Positions 44,225-53,104 of a DNA stretch of 64,000 nucleotides are shown piece by piece; within the stretch, counting starts at the first letter, position 1; each line of letters begins with the position of its first letter. Below the pieces are notes generated by a model that saw nothing but the letters and a program-made list of their open reading frames with translations, ran no database searches and was not told the origin of the DNA. Origin of the DNA: Micromonospora endolithica (lineage in GTDB: Bacteria; Actinomycetota; Actinomycetes; Mycobacteriales; Micromonosporaceae); assembly GCF_003626595.1 (NCBI RefSeq), contig NZ_RBAK01000004.1:62001-126000 (forward strand). The letters are read 5' to 3'. The position numbers and the translations under genes were made by a program.

Positions 44225-45807
44225 CGCCTCGCCGGTCGCGCCCGGGGTGGCGGGTGCTCGTACCGCCGCTGCTGATCGCCCTGCTGGCCACCGGCTGCCG
44301 GTCGGAGGTGGCGTTGAGCGCGGACGACGAGCGGGTCCAGGTCATCACGACCACCGGGATCCTGCGGGACCTGGTGAGCAACGTCGGTGGTGCCCGGGTG
44401 GCGGTCAGCTCGCTGGTGCCGGACAGCGCCGACCCGCACAGCTACGAGCCGTCGCTGCGGGACGTCCGCGATGTCGTCTACGCCGACGTCGCGTTCAGCA
44501 ACTACCTGCTCCTGGAGGAGCAGGCCGTGATCAAGGCGCTGGACGCGAACCTGCGCGACGGCGTACCGAACATCTCGCTGGCCGAGGGAGCGGTGAAGTA
44601 CGCCGCCGAGATCATCCCGCTGGTCGAGGACGTCTCGCTGGACACCATCTGGTTGGGCATGCGGGTGCGCGGCACCGGCGCGGCGCAGGGCGCGAACCGC
44701 TCCTCCGACGTGCTGCTCAGCGCGACCGCCGCGGACGGGCCGGGTCGGGTACTGGCCTACCTGACCGAGTCGTTCGGCAACCCGGCGTTCTATGTCGACT
44801 CCAAGGACGGGTTCGACGCCGCAAACGGATACCGGGACGACACCGCCACCCTGCCGCCCGACGCGCACACCCACATGAGCTGGGCGTTCACCAAGCCGGG
44901 TGTCTACCGGCTGACCATGCGGGCGCAGCTGGCGGTCACCCCCGACACGGCCCCCGTCCCGCTGGGCGAGCAGGTGTTCACCTTCGCCGTCGGGGTGGAT
45001 CCGCACTCGGTGCCGGGCATGGCCGGGGCGGGGGTACTGAACTCCGGGCACGCCGACATCACCGTCGACCTCGACGAGCGGCGGCTCTACCTGTTCGCCG
45101 ACCCGGAGGGCAGCGGCGAGGCCAACCAGCAGGTGTACGACCCGGCGAGCACCGTGATCGAGGTGCCGAACAAGGCGCTGCTGGAGGTGCCCGGCGACCG
45201 GAGGTTCCGGTTCCTCGGCCGGCCCGGCACCCCGGTCTACCAGCTTCCGCAGGCGGTCCTCGGCAAGCACGTACACGGCGAGATCGACCCGCATCTGTGG
45301 CAGAACGTGCGCAACGCGATCTCCTACACCGAGCTGATCCGGGACACCCTGATCGGCGTCGACCCGGCGGGGGCGACGGCCTACCGGGCGAACGCCTCGA
45401 CCTACATCCGGGAGCTGGAGCGGCTCGACACCTACGTCCGGGACACCGTCGCCCGGATCCCGGCGTCCCGACGTCACCTGGTCAGCACCCACGACGCGTT
45501 CGGCTACCTGGGCCAGGCGTACGGGATCCAGATCTCCGGCTTCGTCACGCCGAACCCGGCCACCGAGCCGAGCCTGGCCGACCGCCGCCGGCTCACCGAG
45601 ACGATCCGCAACCTGAGGATCCCCGCCGTGTTCCTGGAACCCCACCTGGCGGCCCGTTCCACCACCCTGACCGAGGTGGCCCGCGAACAGGGACTACGGG
45701 TCTGCCCGATCTACGGCGACACCTTCGACCGCGAGGTCACCAGCTACGCGCAGATGATGCGGTTCAACGCCGACTCACTGCACGACTGCCTGGCCACCGA
45801 CACATGA
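44221..45807 (+). CDS. zinc-type ABC substrate-binding lipoprotein with inserted repeat domain
   Basis: This 528-residue protein has lipobox LATGC with Cys26. An N-terminal lobe (VITTTGILRDLVSNVGG, then PDSADPHSYEPS with a metal-binding His) is interrupted from about residue 135 to 350 by a choice-of-anchor M repeat (FRFLGRPGTPVYQLPQ, AHTHMSWAF). The lobe then resumes with HGEIDPHLWQNV and STHDAFGYL, the remaining metal His residues, and IYGDTFDRE. The family is the cluster A-I binding protein for zinc or manganese. Its start overlaps the wall protein (GTGA). The insertion may bring the captured metal directly to the transporter. Confidence 0.9.
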   Translation: MTPRRSRPGWRVLVPPLLIALLATGCRSEVALSADDERVQVITTTGILRDLVSNVGGARVAVSSLVPDSADPHSYEPSLRDVRDVVYADVAFSNYLLLEEQAVIKALDANLRDGVPNISLAEGAVKYAAEIIPLVEDVSLDTIWLGMRVRGTGAAQGANRSSDVLLSATAADGPGRVLAYLTESFGNPAFYVDSKDGFDAANGYRDDTATLPPDAHTHMSWAFTKPGVYRLTMRAQLAVTPDTAPVPLGEQVFTFAVGVDPHSVPGMAGAGVLNSGHADITVDLDERRLYLFADPEGSGEANQQVYDPASTVIEVPNKALLEVPGDRRFRFLGRPGTPVYQLPQAVLGKHVHGEIDPHLWQNVRNAISYTELIRDTLIGVDPAGATAYRANASTYIRELERLDTYVRDTVARIPASRRHLVSTHDAFGYLGQAYGIQISGFVTPNPATEPSLADRRRLTETIRNLRIPAVFLEPHLAARSTTLTEVAREQGLRVCPIYGDTFDREVTSYAQMMRFNADSLHDCLATDT

Positions 45808-45818
45808 TGGAGGAACCA

Positions 45819-46799
45819 GTGACGGCAGGACGGGCGCGACGCCGCACCCGCACGACGACCGCCATCCTGCGCTGCGCGCTGGCCACGGTCGTGGTGCTGG
45901 CCGTGACGCAGACCCCGGCGCGGGCCGAGCAACCGACACCGGGGCTCAGCCAGTCGATCGCCGCGGACCAGCCGCTCGCCACCGGCCGGGCGGAACTCGC
46001 CGCCGGGCACGTGGACATCGGCCCCCGATACGTCGACGACACCTGGGCGCTGCTGATCCACGACGGCACCCGGGCGCGACCGGTGTGGCGCAACCCGGAC
46101 GAGGCGCTGCTCCGGGTTTCCGACGCCGCGCTGCAGACCGTTCCGGACGACCCGGCGTACGCCTTCCTCGGCGTCGACGCCGGCACGCAGGTGTACGTCG
46201 TGCCGCAGGTCCAGAACTCCGACGTCGTCTGGCTCGGCTGGAACACCCAGGACCCCCGGGTGATGCAGACCATCGACCGTGGCGTCACCCTGACCCTGCT
46301 CGGCGTGCGTGGACCGGGAAGCCTCACGACCTATCTGCAGTCGGGCAACTTCGCCGCCCCGCAGCCGCTGTGGCGGTCCACCGAGCCCAAGGCCCAGCCC
46401 TTCTGGGCCGAGGTCAACACCCACACCCATGCCAACTGGGTGTTCAGCGCTCCCGGGATCTACCTGGTCGCGGTCCAGGCGTCGGCCGACCTGATCAACG
46501 GTGAGCAGGTTTCGGCGACCCGCACGCTGCGCTTCGCCGTGGGCGACGCCACCAACGCCGACGAGGCGTACGCGGCCACCGCGGACATCCCCGCGACAGC
46601 CCAGCAGACACCGGCCGGTGAGGACGACACCCGGGCCACCGAGCCGGCGGACCCGTCGCCGGCGGTACTGCTCGCGGCGCTGGCGGGCGCGGCCGTCCTG
46701 CTCGTCGGGGGACTGGTGTTCCTGTTGCTGCGTGGTCGCGGCGTGAAGCGGCGCGCCGAACGGGAACGCGCGGCGTCACGGTCCGGGGGGCAGCGGTGA
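45819..46799 (+). CDS. TM-anchored choice-of-anchor M protein
   Basis: This 326-residue protein has an RRR-rich start and signal-like helix, a single choice-of-anchor M repeat (AFLGVDAGTQVYVVPQVQ, WLGWNTQ, VNTHTHANWVF), a Thr/Ala-rich spacer, and a C-terminal TM (AVLLAALAGAAVLLVGGLV) with a basic stop. GTG 45819 with GGAGGAA upstream is preferred over ATG 45804, which overlaps the previous stop. Its end overlaps the ATPase gene (GTGA). It likely presents metal near the membrane. Confidence 0.82.
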   Translation: MTAGRARRRTRTTTAILRCALATVVVLAVTQTPARAEQPTPGLSQSIAADQPLATGRAELAAGHVDIGPRYVDDTWALLIHDGTRARPVWRNPDEALLRVSDAALQTVPDDPAYAFLGVDAGTQVYVVPQVQNSDVVWLGWNTQDPRVMQTIDRGVTLTLLGVRGPGSLTTYLQSGNFAAPQPLWRSTEPKAQPFWAEVNTHTHANWVFSAPGIYLVAVQASADLINGEQVSATRTLRFAVGDATNADEAYAATADIPATAQQTPAGEDDTRATEPADPSPAVLLAALAGAAVLLVGGLVFLLLRGRGVKRRAERERAASRSGGQR

Positions 46800-47539
46800 G
46801 AGCGCTGGAGGTCGAAGGGCTCGACGTGGACCTCGGTGGCCGGCCCGTTCTGCGGGACGTGCGGCTGCACCTGGACCGGGGTGAACTGGTCGGCCTGCTC
46901 GGACCCAACGGCGCCGGGAAGACCACCCTGCTGCGCGCCATCCTGGCACTGACCCGGACCCGCGCCGGCACGGTGACCGTGGAGGGCAATCCGTCGCGCC
47001 CCGGCCGGTCCGGGATCGGTTACGTCCCCCAGCGGCACGAGTTCACCTGGGACTTCCCGATCTCCGTCGAGCAGGCCGTGCTGACCGGTCGTACCGGTCG
47101 CCTGGGCCTGCTCCGCCGGCCCGGCGTCAGCGACTGGCGGGCGGTCGGCGATGCGCTGGACCGGGTACAGCTGACCGGGCTGCGCCGCCGGCCGGTCGGT
47201 GAGCTGTCCGGTGGACAACGCCAACGCGTCCTGGTCGCGCGGGCACTCGCGCTCGCGCCGCGCATCCTGCTGCTCGACGAGCCGTTCACCGGACTGGACA
47301 TGCCCACCCAGGAAATGCTGGGTGACCTGTTCGTCAGCCTGGCGCGGGAGGACCGTGCGGTGCTGATGACCACACACGACCTGGTCGCGGCGGTGGATTC
47401 CTGCACGCGCCTGGTCCTGCTCAACGGCCGGATCGTCGCGGACGGGCGACCGGCGGACCTGCAGGACGCCGAGCTGTGGACGACGACCTTCGGGGTGAGC
47501 GCGACGTCCCCGCTGCTGAAACTCGTGAGGGCGACCTGA
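46796..47539 (+). CDS. metal ABC transporter ATP-binding protein
   Basis: This 247-residue protein has Walker A GPNGAGKTTLL (39-49), Q-loop GYVPQR, signature LSGGQRQRVLVARAL, Walker B ILLLDEPFTGLD and switch His in TTHDL. It is most like ATPases of zinc/manganese (ZnuC-type) importers and the anchored-repeat ABC systems. The start overlaps the surface protein and the stop overlaps the permease (TGATG). Confidence 0.93.
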   Translation: MRALEVEGLDVDLGGRPVLRDVRLHLDRGELVGLLGPNGAGKTTLLRAILALTRTRAGTVTVEGNPSRPGRSGIGYVPQRHEFTWDFPISVEQAVLTGRTGRLGLLRRPGVSDWRAVGDALDRVQLTGLRRRPVGELSGGQRQRVLVARALALAPRILLLDEPFTGLDMPTQEMLGDLFVSLAREDRAVLMTTHDLVAAVDSCTRLVLLNGRIVADGRPADLQDAELWTTTFGVSATSPLLKLVRAT

Positions 47540-48477
47540 TGTCGATCACCGAATTTCTCACCGACCTGCTCAACCCCGACCTGGCGTTCCTGCCCAAGGC
47601 GCTGGCGATCGCGGTGATGTCCAGCATCGTCTGCGGGGTCGTCGGCTGTTACGTCGTCCTGCGCGGGATGGCGTTCATCGGCGACGCGGTGGCCCACGCG
47701 GTCTTCCCGGGCATCGCGGTCGCCTTCGTGCTGCAGGGCAGTCTGGTGCTCGGGGGTGCCGTCGCCGGCGTCGTGACCGCCCTGCTGATCGCGATCTTCG
47801 CGCAGAACCGGCGAATCAAGGAGGACTCGATCATCGGTGTCTTCCTGGTCGGCGCGTTCGCCCTCGGCATCGTGATCATCTCGCAGGCGCCCGGGTACGC
47901 CGGGTCGCTGCAACAGTTCCTGTTCGGCTCGATCACCGGTATCCCCGACCGGGACCTGTATGTCGTCGGTGGCACCGGGCTGGTCGTCCTCGGCCTGGTG
48001 CTCGCCCTGCACAAGGAGTTCGTCGCGGTCTGCCTGGACCGGGAGATGTCCCGCGCGATGGGGCTGTCGGTCTTCTGGCTGGACATCGTGCTCTACGTCC
48101 TGGTCACCCTGGCCGTGGTGATCTCCCTGCAGACCATCGGCAACATCCTGGTGCTGGCCCTGCTGATCACCCCCGCGGCGGCGGCCCGGCTGCTCACCGA
48201 CCGCCTCGGCGTGATGATGCTGCTCGCTCCGGTGATCGGCGGCACGTCGGCGGTCGTCGGGTTGTACCTGTCCTGGAGCTACGACACGCCGGTCGGCGGC
48301 ACCATCGTCCTGGTCGCCACCGCCATCTTCCTCGTCGCCTGGCTGGTCGCCCCACGGCACGGCCTGTTGACCAGACGGTGGCGGCGTCCGAGTGGGCCGG
48401 AACCCGTCGATGTCAACCGACCCGCGCCGCTGCCCGGCCTCGCTCACCCGCCGGACCCGTCGCCGGCCGTGCGATGA
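47539..48477 (+). CDS. metal ABC transporter permease
   Basis: This 312-residue ABC-3-type permease has about eight or nine helices, with YVVLRGMAFIGDAVAHAVFP (typical of ZnuB-type permeases) and IVLYVLVTLAVVISLQTIGN. Its hydrophilic, Pro-rich C-terminus is cytoplasmic. It is the last gene of the operon from 39088. With the ATPase and the binding lipoprotein it should form a zinc importer. Confidence 0.93.
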   Translation: MSITEFLTDLLNPDLAFLPKALAIAVMSSIVCGVVGCYVVLRGMAFIGDAVAHAVFPGIAVAFVLQGSLVLGGAVAGVVTALLIAIFAQNRRIKEDSIIGVFLVGAFALGIVIISQAPGYAGSLQQFLFGSITGIPDRDLYVVGGTGLVVLGLVLALHKEFVAVCLDREMSRAMGLSVFWLDIVLYVLVTLAVVISLQTIGNILVLALLITPAAAARLLTDRLGVMMLLAPVIGGTSAVVGLYLSWSYDTPVGGTIVLVATAIFLVAWLVAPRHGLLTRRWRRPSGPEPVDVNRPAPLPGLAHPPDPSPAVR

Positions 48478-48627
48478 CGGAGCCGGGCGGACTGGGGACG
48501 GTGGGCAACCGGAGCGACCGTGGCCCGGCCGCCCACGCAACATGAATCCGTTCACCAGCCGGCATGCCGGGGCGAGCCGCCGGTCCACGTGACCGCCTTC
48601 ACCGTTCAGCCCTTCCCCGGAGCTATA

Positions 48628-48647
48628 GATAACGACTATCGTTTCCA
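48628..48647 (-). promoter_or_regulatory. Zur-box-like operator
   Basis: On the minus strand this reads TGGAAACGATAGTCGTTATC, identical to the 39041 box at 16 of 20 positions. It lies 42 bp before the first of two secreted repeat proteins and should give them Zur control. Confidence 0.8.
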
Positions 48648-48689
48648 ATAACCGACGGTCCACAGGGGATCGCGGGAGAGGAGTTCTTC

Positions 48690-49337
48690 GTGCGCAAGCC
48701 CATCCGGCTGCTGCTCGCCTCCGGGGTGGTGACCGCGGCGCTGCTCGCGGCAGCGCCACCGGCGCAGGCATCCCTGGTGACGTTCAACTCCGGGCACGTC
48801 GACCTGGTCGACATCGCCTACGAGGCCGGCGAACTGGAGCTCGGCGTCCACGACGAGGACAACGACGTCGAGTACACCACCGAGGACGTCAAGATCGTCG
48901 TGAAGCGGCAGGCCCAGGTCACCGTCCCCAACGATCCCGCCTTCGGCTTCCTCGGCACCCCCGGGGTGTCCAACGTGTGGATCCTGCCCGAGATCCAGAA
49001 CACCAGCCTGATCTGGCCCGGCATCGCCGCCGAGGAGATCGAGGCCGGCACCTTCACCGCCGACACCCTCAACCTCAGTCTGCGGTCGATCAGCGGCCCC
49101 GGGCAGCTCGCCATCTACACCGAGAACGCCGTCGGTCAGCCCACCGTCCTCGCGGACAGCGGTGACGGACTGCCCGACACCATCGCCCTGGCCGCCGGCG
49201 ACCACCTGCACGCCAACTGGGCCTTCGACAGCGCCGGCACCTACCGCGTCACCTTCCGCGCCACCGGCACCCTCGCCGCCAACGGACAGAAGGTCACCAG
49301 CGAGCCGGCCACCCTGCGCGTCGTGGTCAAGGAGTGA
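48690..49337 (+). CDS. secreted choice-of-anchor M protein
   Basis: This 215-residue protein has a signal peptide (cleavage near AQA, residue 28) and one repeat (FGFLGTPGVSNVWILPEIQN, GDHLHANWAF). GAGAGGAG precedes GTG 48690. It has no anchor, so it is either free or held by other wall proteins. The HLHANWAF block is a candidate zinc-binding patch. It is followed by a close paralogue with overlap. Confidence 0.85.
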   Translation: MRKPIRLLLASGVVTAALLAAAPPAQASLVTFNSGHVDLVDIAYEAGELELGVHDEDNDVEYTTEDVKIVVKRQAQVTVPNDPAFGFLGTPGVSNVWILPEIQNTSLIWPGIAAEEIEAGTFTADTLNLSLRSISGPGQLAIYTENAVGQPTVLADSGDGLPDTIALAAGDHLHANWAFDSAGTYRVTFRATGTLAANGQKVTSEPATLRVVVKE

Positions 49338-49342
49338 ACACC

Positions 49343-49987
49343 ATGCGTACCCGCAACCGCTTCCTCACCGGCCTGACCCTGACCGCCACGCTGCTCGCCG
49401 GCACCGCCGTCCCCGCTGTCGCGGCACCGATCGTCCTGGCCAGCGGCCATGTCGACGTCATCGACGTCGACTACGCCGGCGGTGCGCTGACCGTCAACCT
49501 GCTCGACGACACCGTCAGCCCGTCGGTGGAACGCAACCCCGCCGACGTCGTCCTGCGCGTCCCCCACACCGCCAAGCTCACCGTCCCCAGCGGCAGCGCC
49601 TGGACGTTCCTCGGCGCCGGCGGCCACGCGTGGGTCCTGCCCCAGGCCAGCACCGCCGGACTGCTCTGGGGCGGTTGGAACACCACCGAGGTGCCCAGCG
49701 GCGTCCTCCAGAACAACCGGGTCACCTTCAAGCTGACCAACGTCACCGGGCCGGCCGGCTTCAGCGTCTACACCGTCTCCGGCGGCACCCCCACCGTGTT
49801 GTTCGACAGCGGCAACGGCCTGCCCGACAGCCTCAACGTCAACCGCAACACCCATGCCCACGTCAACTGGGGCTTCGACGCCGCCGGTACCTACACCGTC
49901 ACCTTCGAAGTCACCGCAAAGCTCGCCTCCAACGGCACCACCGTCACCTCCGGTGCCAAGACCTGGACCTTCGACGTTCTCCCCTGA
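49343..49987 (+). CDS. secreted choice-of-anchor M protein
   Basis: This 214-residue protein has a signal peptide (cleavage near VAA, residue 26) and one repeat (WTFLGAGGHAWVLPQASTAG, GGWNT, NTHAHVNWGFDAAG). AAGGAG at 49329-49334 supports ATG 49343 rather than GTG 49334. It is a paralogue of the preceding gene, sharing the Zur-box-driven transcript. It is secreted and unanchored. Confidence 0.85.
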   Translation: MRTRNRFLTGLTLTATLLAGTAVPAVAAPIVLASGHVDVIDVDYAGGALTVNLLDDTVSPSVERNPADVVLRVPHTAKLTVPSGSAWTFLGAGGHAWVLPQASTAGLLWGGWNTTEVPSGVLQNNRVTFKLTNVTGPAGFSVYTVSGGTPTVLFDSGNGLPDSLNVNRNTHAHVNWGFDAAGTYTVTFEVTAKLASNGTTVTSGAKTWTFDVLP

Positions 49988-50438
49988 GTATCGCCACCCG
50001 CAGTAGCCGCACCAGACGTCCGCCGGGGTAGGGGTACCTGCCTGGAAGCGGCGGACCCGGCCGGCGCGAGCCCACCGACCACCCGGGCCTCGCGCCGGCC
50101 GACGCGCTGCGGGCGGTCGACCGATGCGACCGTGTGGTGTTCGCCATCCGCGACGGCCTGCCGGGCACACCCGCGGATGGCACGTTCGAGGAACGCTTTC
50201 CCGGATCCGGTTCCTGTTCGAGCTGCGTCCGCTGCCCCAGGTGCATCCCCGGGGTCGGGAGCGGCGAACTCGGTACCTACGTGGGCAATCACGTCAGCCA
50301 AGCATGCGACGCTCAGGTGCCGCGACCAAAGAGGCCACGTCGCATGGCTCCCGGACACGACCCGATAGACGCACAATTCCTGGCATGACAGCACAGCGCC
50401 CCCCGACCGACACCCTGATGCCCGGAGGAACGCAGACC
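49988..50438. other. intergenic region without a recognisable gene
   Basis: The open frames here are shadows. It holds the end of the zinc island and the promoter of the glucose-6-phosphate dehydrogenase gene; no motif was recognised. Confidence 0.4.
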
Positions 50439-51932
50439 ATGGACCACGCGTCTCAGCTCATCCAGGAGCGGAGTGCCCCGCCGGCGACGCTGGTGATCTT
50501 CGGTGCCTCCGGTGACCTGACCCGGCGCAAGCTGCTGCCTGCTGTCGAGAGCCTGGCTCGGCACGAGCGGCTCCCGGACCAGTTCGCGCTGGTCGGCGTC
50601 GCGCGCACGCCGATGACCGACGAGCGGTTCGCCGAGAGTGCCCTCGGCGAGCATGGCCTCGCCAGCAAGCGCCAGCTGCGGGGTGGCGTACGGTACGTGG
50701 CCGGCGGCTACGACGACCCGGAGACCTACAAGCGGCTCGTGGAGACCCTCGACGAACTGGACGCGCGACGGGGCACGTCCGGCAACCGGCTCTTCTACCT
50801 GTCCACCCCGGCCGGGGCCTTCGAGCCGGTGATCAACGGGCTGGCCGGTGTCGGGCTCAACCAGCCGCGCGAGGGTTCCTTCTCCCGCCTGGTCATCGAG
50901 AAGCCGTACGGGCGCGACCTGGTCACGGCCCGCGAGCTCGACGGCGTCGTGCACAGCGCGTTCGACGAGCACCAGGTCTTCCGTATCGATCACTATCTGG
51001 GCAAGGACACCGTCCAGAACGTGCTGGCGCTGCGCTTCGCGAACTCGATCTTCCAGCCGATCTGGGATCGCTCGTGGGTCGACCACGTGCAGATCACCGT
51101 CGCCGAGACCCTCGGCGTCGGCACCCGCGGCGGTTTCTACGAAGACGCCGGAGCGATGCGGGACATCGTGCAGAACCATGTGCTCCAGGTCCTCGCGCTG
51201 GCGCTGATGGAGCCGCCGGCCTCGTTCGAGGCTGAGGGCCTGCGCAACGAGAAGGTGAAGCTGTTGCAGGCCATTCGGCTCCCCACCGACCGGGACATCG
51301 CCGAGGCCGCGGTCCGGGGACAGTACACCCGGGGCGGCACCCGCGAGGAGCTGATGGCCGGCTACCGCGAGGAGGCCGGCGTCGACCCGCTGTCGCGGAC
51401 CGAGACGTACGCCGCGATGCGGCTCAACGTGGACAACTGGCGCTGGGCCGGCGTGCCGTTCTACGTGCGCACCGGCAAGCGCCTGCCGGCCCGGCTCACC
51501 GAGGTGGCGCTGCAGTTCCAGCGCCCGCCGCACCTGCCGATCCCGACCGATCAGCTCACCGGCCTGGAGGCCGACGCGCTGATCCTGAGGATCCAGCCGA
51601 ACGAGGGCATCTCGCTGCGCTTCGGCGCCAAGGTGCCAGGTCACTCCTTCCGGGTCCGCACGGCCACCATGGAGTTCTCGTACGACCAGACGTTCGTCGA
51701 GGAGTCGCCGGAGGCGTACGAGCGTCTGCTCCTGGACGCGCTGATCGGCGACGCGTCGCTGTTCATCCGCAGCGACGAGGTGCAGCAGTGCTGGCGGATC
51801 GTCGACCCGATCATCGAGAACTGGGCGAAGGACAACTCGCCGATCCCTACCTACGAGGCCGCCTCCTGGGGGCCGACCGACGCCGACCGGCTCATCGGCC
51901 GGCACGGCCGCAAGTGGCGCAACTCCGCATAA
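50439..51932 (+). CDS. zwf: glucose-6-phosphate 1-dehydrogenase
   Basis: This 497-residue protein has the NADP-binding GASGDLTRRK (22-31), active-site RIDHYLGK (182-189), EKPYGRD and the C-terminal RWAGVPFYVRTGKRLPA block, diagnostic for this enzyme of the oxidative pentose-phosphate pathway. GGAGG at 50423-50427 supports ATG 50439; ATG 50418 and ATG 50385 are longer alternatives. It stands alone, without the usual tal/opcA/pgl neighbours, so it may be a paralogue. Confidence 0.95.
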   Translation: MDHASQLIQERSAPPATLVIFGASGDLTRRKLLPAVESLARHERLPDQFALVGVARTPMTDERFAESALGEHGLASKRQLRGGVRYVAGGYDDPETYKRLVETLDELDARRGTSGNRLFYLSTPAGAFEPVINGLAGVGLNQPREGSFSRLVIEKPYGRDLVTARELDGVVHSAFDEHQVFRIDHYLGKDTVQNVLALRFANSIFQPIWDRSWVDHVQITVAETLGVGTRGGFYEDAGAMRDIVQNHVLQVLALALMEPPASFEAEGLRNEKVKLLQAIRLPTDRDIAEAAVRGQYTRGGTREELMAGYREEAGVDPLSRTETYAAMRLNVDNWRWAGVPFYVRTGKRLPARLTEVALQFQRPPHLPIPTDQLTGLEADALILRIQPNEGISLRFGAKVPGHSFRVRTATMEFSYDQTFVEESPEAYERLLLDALIGDASLFIRSDEVQQCWRIVDPIIENWAKDNSPIPTYEAASWGPTDADRLIGRHGRKWRNSA

Positions 51933-52303
51933 CCCTGCCGCAACGGGTGTGGCCGCGCTGCTGGGCCCGATCGCACGATCTCGCCGTCGGCGCGCAGTTC
52001 CGCCGCCCCGGTGCGGCAGCCGTCGATATCCCTGCCGGTCGTCCGGCGTGGGGAGTGATCCTTGGTCGGTGCGGTCGCCGGTGACGCGCTCGCCGGCGCC
52101 GCGGGCTCCCTCGGGCCGCTCGGTGCGGACGCTCGTGCCGACCTGAGTGCGTCCCCGAGCACGTGCCGGAGGAGCCCGTCGCGGTGGGGATTTCTTGCCC
52201 GTGGCGTCGATGCGCGGCATCACACTGCCGCTGAGGCGCTTGCGTGAAGGTGAAGGCCGTCCCGTCGGGTGTGGCGACGGGACGGCCTGATGGCGGTTGA
52301 TGG
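51933..52303. other. intergenic region with one terminator
   Basis: No gene is recognised between the convergent zwf and MBL-fold genes. The terminator at 52254-52288 is described separately. Confidence 0.4.
52254..52288. terminator. hairpin terminator
   Basis: The 14-base arms AGGCCGTCCCGTCG (52254-52267) and CGACGGGACGGCCT (52275-52288) have a seven-base loop. It lies 16 bp after the MBL-fold gene stop and can also end the zwf transcript from the other side. Confidence 0.8.
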
Positions 52304-53104
52304 TCAGCAGGGGATGCTGGTTGGGACGCCGGTGTCGAGCCACCGGATGCTGCGGCGGATGTCGGCGGCGGCGGTGGCGAAGGCGCGTTCGATGGCGGCC
52401 CGGGGTTGCCGGAAGTGCCGCCATCCTTCGTAGTGGACGGGGATGACCGTGTGTGGCCGGATGGCCTGGCACAGTTCGACGGCCTTGCGGCCGGTCATCG
52501 TGTACCGCAGGGGTCCGGTGATCGGAAACCGGACGCCGCCGAGGTGCAGCAGTGCGGTGCCGATGTGTAGCCGTTCGGCGACGGCCCGGGTTCCGTGGTG
52601 CAGGACCGTGTCACCAGAGATCCACAGCGCGCCGTGACGCTGGCCGTCCCAGCGTAGTGCGAACCCGATGACGTCACCGACGATCGGTCTGCTCAACGGC
52701 GGGCCGTGCCGGCAAGGGGTCGCGGTGACCTCGATCGTGGGCCGCCCCCCGGCGCTGAGCGTGGTGGCGGCCCAAGGTGCGAGTCCGTGTGCGGGCCTGC
52801 CGAGCCTGTCGGCGCCGGACTCGGTGGTCAGCACTGTTCCGGCTTCGGGTAGCAGCGTCCGGCCGAGGTCGTCGAGGTTGTCGCCGTGGTGGTCGTGGGT
52901 CAGCAGGACCGCGTCGATGTGGCCGAGCTCCGCCGGGGACACTGCGGGGCCGGTCAGCTTCTGTGAGGAGGTGCCCCAGCCGAAGTGGTACGTGCGGCCG
53001 GGTGGGTCGAACGTCGGGTCGGTCAGCAGCCGCCACCCGCCGACCTCGATCAGGGTGGTGGGCCCGCCGATGTGCGTGATCATGGCATCGGTCGCCTGGT
53101 TCAT
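52304..53104 (-). CDS. MBL-fold metallo-hydrolase
   Basis: This 266-residue protein has THDHHGDNLDD (metal-binding HxHxxD pattern) and later conserved Asp and His residues (ISGDTVLHHG, VIPVHYEGW), the metallo-beta-lactamase fold of the UlaG-like type. The start overlaps the previous hydrolase stop (ATGA). Hydrolase operons with MBL genes are often for aromatic or lactone degradation, but the substrate is unknown. Confidence 0.88.
   Translation of the reverse strand: MNQATDAMITHIGGPTTLIEVGGWRLLTDPTFDPPGRTYHFGWGTSSQKLTGPAVSPAELGHIDAVLLTHDHHGDNLDDLGRTLLPEAGTVLTTESGADRLGRPAHGLAPWAATTLSAGGRPTIEVTATPCRHGPPLSRPIVGDVIGFALRWDGQRHGALWISGDTVLHHGTRAVAERLHIGTALLHLGGVRFPITGPLRYTMTGRKAVELCQAIRPHTVIPVHYEGWRHFRQPRAAIERAFATAAADIRRSIRWLDTGVPTSIPC

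Noticed and set aside
44062..45645. 527-residue minus-strand open frame
   Set aside because: It lies antisense to the binding lipoprotein and wall-protein genes and has no family pattern or start signal.
47020..48771. 583-residue minus-strand open frame
   Set aside because: It lies antisense to the ATPase and permease genes, with composition typical of reverse-strand shadows.
50313..52472. 719-residue minus-strand open frame
   Set aside because: It lies antisense to zwf; its sequence is the mirror of conserved zwf codons.
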